DNA from: Pilatotrama ljubarskyi
Lineage: Eukaryota; Basidiomycota; Agaricomycetes; Polyporales; Polyporaceae
NCBI GenBank assembly: GCA_022385805.1
Contig: MU277785.1
Coordinates: 1-62,949, forward strand
DNA length: 62,949 bases
Direction: 5' to 3'
Below are positions 56,330-62,949 of this stretch, in pieces. Position numbers and translations under genes: made by a program. How positions within the stretch are numbered: position 1 is the first letter of the stretch; every line of letters begins with the position of its first letter. Below the pieces are notes generated by a model. The model saw only the letters and a list, made by a program, of their open reading frames with translations, had not been told where the DNA came from and searched no databases.

Positions 56330-58405
56330 ATGCACGGCAGAATCGTACGAAGAGCTCGCACCGCCTGCTCGTCCAGCCCATATATACCAGGACTCAAGAC
56401 GGCATCACGCCTCCTTTCCAGAAACTCGAGGACCAAGAACAGCACAGAGCACCGCCTCGCCAAAACAGCTCTCCGCCCCTCTTTCGCGCTCGGCCCGTGC
56501 AGGCTGTATGGTACCTCACCCTCTGGCTCGGGAAGAGATGCCGAAGGATTCTCTGCACGTTGTGCGGAACGGGACGCCGACCAGCTTGTCCTGTCCGACG
56601 CGCAGAAGAAGACGATATATGCGCTCTCCACTGCGCCAGGGAAGGCAGGTGTCGCGGTGGTGAGGATCTCTGGCCCCGACTCGCTCGAGGTCTGGAGGAG
56701 GGTCGTTCAAACCCGTGGTCATGGGAAAGGAAAGTCTCGTGAACGCGCGCCAGAACCATGGAAGATGTATCGGTGCCGTGTCATACATCCTGCGACCGGA
56801 GAAGTATTGGATGACGGCCTCGCTGTGTTCTTCAAAGGCATGTATTGCGTCCTGCGGCCAATCCTCGCATCCGCTGACGCCATCGCTCAGCCCCGAGATC
56901 GTTCACCACGGAGGATGTGCTCGAGCTGCATGTACACTCTGGCCGTGCTATCATATCTTCCGTCCTGAGTGCTCTTGCGTGCCTCCCGTTTTGTCGCCAG
57001 GCCGAGCCCGGCGAATTCACGCGGCGTGCATTTGAGGGTGGTAGGCTCGACCTCACGCAAGTCGAAGGCCTGAGAGATCTCATTGACGCTGAAACGGAGA
57101 CCCAGCGTAAGCTCGCTCTGAGAACTGCTGAGGTTCGTACTTGGTGCAGCTCCACGAGCCCGGGCTTCTTCTGAGCACGCATATAGGGTGCCACCAGAGC
57201 GCGCCTTGAGCGATTAAGGAACGAAATCATACAATGCATGGCTTTGGTCGAGGCCTTGATTGATTTCGGCGAAGGCGAGGACATCGAAGAGGGCGTGTAC
57301 GACCAAGGTCTGAAGAACATGCTCTTCATTGTGCGATAACGCTGACCGCCGTCAAGCCAGAGAGCGTGTGCAGAAGCTACATAGCACCATATTCCACCAC
57401 TTATCCGACAACCGCAGAGGAGAAATCATGAGGTCTGGCCTCCGACTCGCTATCTTCGGTCCTCCCAACGCCGGGAAGAGCAGCCTGTTGAACTTTCTAG
57501 GTACGCATGCCCGAGTATCCGCGGTACGACAACCATGCGTCTAACAGGGAGTGCAGCACAGCGCGAAGCTGCGATTGTCACCCCAATTCCAGGCACTACA
57601 AGAGACGTCCTTGAAATGTCGTTGGATATTGGCGGACTACCGGTCATTGTCGCCGATACTGCTGGCTTGCGCAAGACAGACGATGCTGTAGAGAAAATTG
57701 GTGTCGAACGCGCCAGGAGACTGTAAGTTATCTTACATCAGGATGACCGTGTAAGCTCACGAGAAGCTGCAGCGTAGAATCGTCGGATATCCAACTGTGT
57801 GTATTACCAGCACCGGACGTACTCGTCCAGTCCTCCCAGGGTGATTGGGTGTTGCGCCCACCGTCTTCGTTGGCGCCTTTGATTACGGACGATACTCTCA
57901 TCCTTCTCAACAAGTCCGACTTGCTCCCTCATGATGGTGTCCTGCCTTCTGAACGAGGTTTGCCGTTTCAAGCTATATGGCAGGTCAGTCTGACTACGGG
58001 TGAAGGCACTCTGGACTTCATGAAGGGTCTCTCCAAGACTTTGCAGCGGAGGTGAGATCTTGAGCACATGAGCTCTCGAGCCCATGCCTAATCTGTGACA
58101 GGTATCATTTGTTGAGTGCAGATGGCTCCCGCGCGGAGGAACCGCTCATCACTCACGCCCGCCATCGCGCGCACCTGGAGAACGCATTGCAATTCCTTGA
58201 CGCATTCCTGGACACACGTACGTTAGATGTCTTCTGCTGGTAATGCTCAAAAACTCAGCCTCACGCATTCTCAGCTCCCGAAGATGTTGTGTTGGCCGCT
58301 GAGGAGCTACGCTATGCCGCACAGGCCATTGGCAAGATATCGGGGCTCATAGATGTGGAGGACATTCTGGATGCTGTATTCCGTGACTTCTGTATCGGTA
58401 AATGA
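56330..58405 (+). CDS. MSS1: mitochondrial tRNA modification GTPase (MnmE/TrmE, Mss1)
   Basis: With Mto1/MnmG this GTPase adds the carboxymethylaminomethyl-type group to wobble uridine of mitochondrial tRNAs. The start at 56330 gives [20 protein letters not shown], an Arg/Ser-rich targeting sequence. The TrmE N domain reads [51 protein letters not shown] and [20 protein letters not shown]. The G domain has [18 protein letters not shown] (P-loop), [20 protein letters not shown] (switch), [14 protein letters not shown] (G3) and [11 protein letters not shown] (G4). The C-terminal end is [20 protein letters not shown] followed by [11 protein letters not shown], the catalytic C-I-G-K of the family. 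Several short introns interrupt it. All signature motifs are present. Confidence 0.94.
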
Positions 58406-58931
58406 TCACCAGGCCCTATTCTGGTACCTGTCGGAGAACGTGTGGCTTCTCAACGAGCCAACTGGGAGTGATATAAGAATCTCGCTATATCAGTAAGTAC
58501 GCGGTTGCTGTCGACTTCGTGGCCACCGATTCCAGGTTTTGTTCTCTACATCAGAATGTCGACGCCTTGCTAGCATGCCTAACCACAACTCTGAGCGATG
58601 AGATGCGATATGTAGAACGTTGGCCGAGGATACACTCCTCGCGAATTGGCGAATTGCCCCCGGGCGCGTCGCGCGCTGCTACTTACCGCTTGGTGTCAAG
58701 CGGTGGGATCAGACGCACAACCGCTCCTGGCGCACACCAAAAGCGAAGCGGAGCCGCCTGCATAGCGCTGGTATAGGTCAATTGGGAGAGACTATTTCCA
58801 CGGCCGTCGAATACGAAAGAAAAACTATTGGAGTACGCTAACCCTCCGTACACATGCAACTCCTGACAAGCATGCGTCCTGCAGTAAATCGCATGAGCAC
58901 GCCACCATAGCATGAGACCGAACATGCTCAC
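58406..58931. other. intergenic between convergent genes
   Basis: These 526 bases contain no supported gene. Confidence 0.5.
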
Positions 58932-61925
58932 CTATCCACGCGCAGGACGCTTCTCCGCTCGAGACTGATCGTCAACTTTGTCGGCATCCAATGCCCCTCG
59001 GGGGCGCTTCATAGACACAATCTTGTGAGGAGCCAACATCACATCCTCAGGAGAGTCCTGTTTCTGCCACAAATCTTCGGTGCGCGGGCGATAGCCAGAC
59101 GTCGAGCCAGCGATGGGTTGCGCGGGCCGTACGAGGCGGACTGTGCCACGCGGCGTGGAGGCGGCGATGGCACTCAGTACTTCACGGAACAGGCCGTAGA
59201 TGGGGGAATAAGACGAGAGGTCGCCGATTGAGAGCCGGCGATCAAGATAATGCTTGTGGAGGATGGCACGCATTGTGACCAAGCCCGTGGTCAGTATGGG
59301 AGGCAAATCTGGTCGGAGGGATCTGAGCCATTGAATACAAATCTTCGGGTGGAGGAGAAAGTTTTGACGGCTGGCCACGAACTGAGAGCTTGTGCTATGA
59401 AACAAGTTGGCCGTGATATGCGCGCAGTTCTGTTCAGGGATATGGGTGAAAACAAGCCATGCCAGAATCCAGAAGACGGATTCCAGATCATGTTGGAAGT
59501 TGTGACGGATGGGGGGCTGTGACTCCGCAGAAGTCACCTGCTTGTTCCAATCCTCGATACGCATAGAGAAGGGTGACTCCTGGTAAATTGCGACACCAGA
59601 ATGAAGTTCAATGGCCATAAAGATCGGTGTCCCCTATGCAGTATGAGTCCGCCTGGCCACACTGGCTTCATGATAAACGTACCGTTTTGGGACTCTGCGA
59701 GCACGCTCCCACCGACAAGTTGAACTCCTTCGCATATTCAAGATCGCCTAATATACCGCGGCCATTGTAAGAAAGGATGTTGCCCGAACTCACATCCCGA
59801 TGAATCCAGGAGATGAGAAACAGTATTTGAAGCGCTGGACCATGCAGTGTGTCAGTGTAGTCGACTGGAGGACTATGTAAAGCTACTTCACCCAGCACCG
59901 CATCCAGCAGCGCTTGTACAACATCGTGGAGGTCGTCGAGCTCATGCAAAGCAGAGCACACCTCTTCATAGACGACAAAGTTTCGCTGCTTCGCTTTGTA
60001 TTCGCGAGGTGCGCTGGCCTGCTGCATGGAAGGCATCGAGGCGTCGGGACCGTGCGCGCCGGGGGTACCGGACGTCGACGCTCGCTGCGCATCCGAGCGC
60101 GGTGTCTTCGCTTCCTGATTGATATACACAAGCTCACCGGAGGCGTCGGGCGCGGGCGTGAATCCTTCGGCGCGATCTTTCGACGTCACCCCTCGGTAAT
60201 CCGCCTTGATTGTCAAGAACAGTCGTTTGTAAGATCCGTCCTTCAGGCGCTGGTGCAGTAGCTCCCTAGTCGCGTCATCGACCCCGAAGAGTCGAGGGTC
60301 GTCTTTCGGCGGAAACTTCCTCGCGATTTCGTCGCAGCGCTCGAAGATTTTCTCCTGGATCTCGCGCTCTGTATTGCTGCCGTGGTCGAGCCAGACGTCT
60401 CGCAAGATCATGGGTCGCGCGTTAGGCAAGGCGACAGTATTGTCGAAGCTCGCAACCTCGACAACTTCCCAGACTCGAGTCGCCCGCCCGGCGATGTACA
60501 AGTCGTCGTATTCGCCACGGCACTTCAAGGTCTTGAAGAAGCGGTTCTGTAATCGGTAAACATACCGGATCCAGTCTTGTTTGGTCTCCTCATCCCGTTC
60601 GACGACTCGCCTGATGTTGGCATCGTACCCGAGATCCTCGACGGTGGAAAATATCAGAGCAGAGAGTGCGTGCGTAACGGCACGGACATCCTTCAATCCC
60701 AATTCAGCAAGCGGTACACAGAATCAAAGGGCATGTACCTGCCAGCAAGTCAAAATCATGCGACTTGGCCGAGTGCGAACGAGAGAAGTACCACAAAGAA
60801 ACGTGGTTGTCTTCGATGGTCATCTATGCCATTTCCAAGTTAGCGTGTCGAGCTGCATACGAAGTGATCTACACACGCTATACGTATGCTTGCGCTGACA
60901 GTCGGAGTGCAGATTGTGAAAAGCAGAATAAAGCATCTTCCAACGGTTCTGGGCCCGATGTCCATGTCAGATTGCCGGAATCAAACTTAGTCAAGGAGCT
61001 CACGTCGCATATGAGATGGGGTTTGTTCTCCGACTTGCCAAAGTTGACGGCAACGTCCGACGTCGCCACTCTCGACCCCTTGGGAGCAGGAGGCGAGGTG
61101 AACTTGATGAGCCCCAGATACCCGTCGATGCGGTGCTGAGATCCTGACACCTCCGATTCAGTGGAGTACGGTTCTTCCTTGTACTCGCAGGAGGGTGAGA
61201 GGTTGGGAAGAGGAACTTTAGCGATAGCGTTGATAATATTGCCGAGAGGTCGAAATATCTTGCGCTCATTTCCGCCTTGTCCAGCGGGCTGCTGCACATG
61301 CGTCGTCGCCGTTCCGCTAGTATTAGTGTCTACCACTCCTGAGCCATCCTTCTTCCCAGTCGACTTGTTCTTCGGCCGGTTCTGCTTGTACAGGACAGAT
61401 GGCTTGTCTGGAAAATCCCTCCACCGAAGCATACCCTTTTCATCCTGAACTAGGCCATCGTTTTTGAGCGCCGAGATGATCTGATTCACCTCGGTCTCGC
61501 CGACCCGATTCGACGTGTAGTGCCGCAGCCAAGTGTCTTTCGGACCCTCCAGTATGTCGGGCATCATGCTACGCGCTAGTCGTTGTCGGATAGCCTCAAA
61601 TGAAGGGAGCCCGTGTCTAGATGCGGTGCGATTTTGTCGAGGAGTATCGCCGTCGAGAGATGTGCTAAACATTGGGTTAGAATACGTGCACGCTCCACGG
61701 AACCGCACGCCATACCTAGATCTCGCTTGTCCCTGCTGTTCCGGGGGAGTGGTTGGCCTGCGGACAGTCGCGTTGTGCCTGTATGAAGTAGCCGTCAGAT
61801 ATCACCTATCAAAGTGATAGACAAGTAGGGGCGCACGCTGAGTGATCAACCACGGTCGTCGATGAACGGTGTGGACCGTCCTCGGCCTCCGAATGTTGCT
61901 GGGACGCGAATGGCTGCTGGGACAT
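58932..61925 (-). CDS. FunK1-type fungal protein kinase
   Basis: This is a member of the large mushroom-expanded FunK1 kinase family; its substrates are unknown. The start at 61925 gives MSQQPFASQQHSEAEDGPHR, with upstream in-frame ATGs possible. The N-terminal exon reads FEAIRQRLARSMMPDILEGP, EVNQIISALKNDG and LTKFDSGNLTWTSGPE. After an intron the frame gives NHVSLWYFSRSHSAKSHDFD, then LSALIFSTVEDLGYDANIRR and YIAGRATRVWEVVEV. Kinase marks are VVYEEVCSALHELDD, LISWIHRDVSSGNIL (catalytic loop) and ILGDLEYAKEF, where the usual DFG reads DLE as in this family. TGTPIFMAIEL-like sequence, HNFQHDLESVFWILAWLVF and a Lys/Arg tail (MKRPRGALDADK, KRPARG) follow. It is not closely similar to the two kinase-like genes at 2-8 kb. 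Confidence 0.9.
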
Positions 61926-62949
61926 GGTGATTGAGAGCGAATCGATCAGGTCGACCGAATCGATCAGGGACATGCGAAGAAACGGATACCCACCCTGCTG
62001 ATTCACGCGTGCACTCCACGAGGTATGTACACGCAGGAGAAGTTGGCAAGAGAATTGAAGCGCCGTGAATCAACTGCGTTAAACGATGAGAGATACGAGG
62101 TTGTCAACGCGCGGGCGCGCTCGATATAAGGCGTTGCGCAAGGAATCGCACCTGCAGAACAAGACTATGTGTGGTTGCTGTCCCAGATGGTTCTGAATGA
62201 CATCGAGAGAGTCGCGGTAACTTGGTGTTCGATTTGCCAGCACGGCGGAGGCCGGTTAGCCGACTTGAGGTTCACGCGCCGCTTGATTGCGGCTGGTCGG
62301 CCGTCGCAGAGTATGGCCTCACTGATTCGACGGTGGCAAAGAAAATCCAATGGTGCCGAGTTTGAGGGCCGCCACAGGACCAAAGGGCAGGGTTTTACGG
62401 GCAACACGGGGTAGTCCCGAGTCTGTATCAGTGTCCTTAGGTAAAGTGAGTGAGACGCGATGCACCTTGAGTATCCGGAGGACGACCGAGGTTGCCTGGT
62501 GCACGTGGTGACTCGAGTTTACCGTGGGAAGGGGGGGAGGGCGCTGAGAGGACTGCAGAATACCCGGGCGCCTAGTCGGAACTTGTGCGATCGCCTGCAG
62601 TGCCGGTGCATGGGGGCGACTAACGAGGCTGCCTCCCTCAGGCTCCCTGTCGGATGCTCGTGGCTCGTCAGTGGTGCGTCTGCGCTTGTGACTCGTGGTG
62701 CATGAGGAGGAGAGGGAGGGGAACAGTCTCACTACCTGAGAGAGCTCGACCCGGGGAGCGGGCGGGACGCGCGCACCATGCGTTGTAGGGCGCTACCGTA
62801 TTGGCAAGGCTTGCAGAGGGATGGATGTGTCGACAATGGACATGCTTGTTGTTACATCAGTAAAACGTATGTGGATCTTAGAGCACTATAAGCTCTCTGG
62901 GAGAACTTTTAGAACTGTTAGCACTGAGACTCCAGAGACGTCACCTTAG
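61926..62949. other. upstream region of the FunK1 gene, no gene seen
   Basis: These 1.02 kb up to the window end have no recognisable coding region. A GGAGGAGAGGGAGGGGA purine run occurs near 62704-62720 and AGAGC...GCTCT forms a small hairpin near 62879-62895. Confidence 0.45.

Overview
The window is nuclear DNA of a filamentous basidiomycete, most likely an Agaricomycete and possibly Polyporales. The genes are compact and rich in introns of about 50-70 bases with GTRNGT...YAG borders. The protein families fit as well: a FunK1-type kinase, a basidiomycete kinase-like pair, a DEP/RGS protein, a Zn2Cys6 factor and NUP160. The order is inferred, not proved. All gene models were read by eye, so exon borders are approximate unless a junction is stated.

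Layout. Positions 1-10.2 kb are accessory: a tandemly repeated, divergent two-gene module. Each copy has a kinase-like gene on the minus strand and an unrecognised small hydrophobic-headed protein on the plus strand. The copies are separated by a solo LTR (5613-5879) with a 5-bp target duplication, and the same LTR end abuts the left edge of the window. From 11 kb the window becomes core genome. CTU1/NCS6 and NOP9 are divergent, ENP1/bystin is convergent with NOP9, and UXS1 is divergent from bystin. An alpha/beta-hydrolase that lacks its nucleophile and a conserved fungal coiled-coil protein follow. A 2.8 kb gene-poor stretch (24.5-27.3 kb) precedes a DEP-RGS regulator, whose reading frame holds a TAG between its DEP and RGS parts. 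Next come a membrane cytochrome-b5-like (MAPR) protein, a small conserved hypothetical, NUP160, an MLRQ/NDUFA4-like subunit with an 11-nt exon, an aldo/keto reductase, a broken deaminase, STI1, a Zn2Cys6 transcription factor, hexokinase, ATP synthase subunit d, calcineurin B, the mitochondrial tRNA GTPase MSS1 and a FunK1 kinase.

How they fit together. NOP9 and bystin are both needed for 40S ribosome maturation. CTU1 and MSS1 both modify the wobble uridine of tRNAs, one in the cytosol and one in mitochondria. ATP7, the MLRQ-like subunit and MSS1 serve mitochondria. STI1 carries a perfect four-unit heat-shock element upstream. No CRISPR array, rRNA or convincing tRNA gene was seen, as expected for a fungal chromosome segment.
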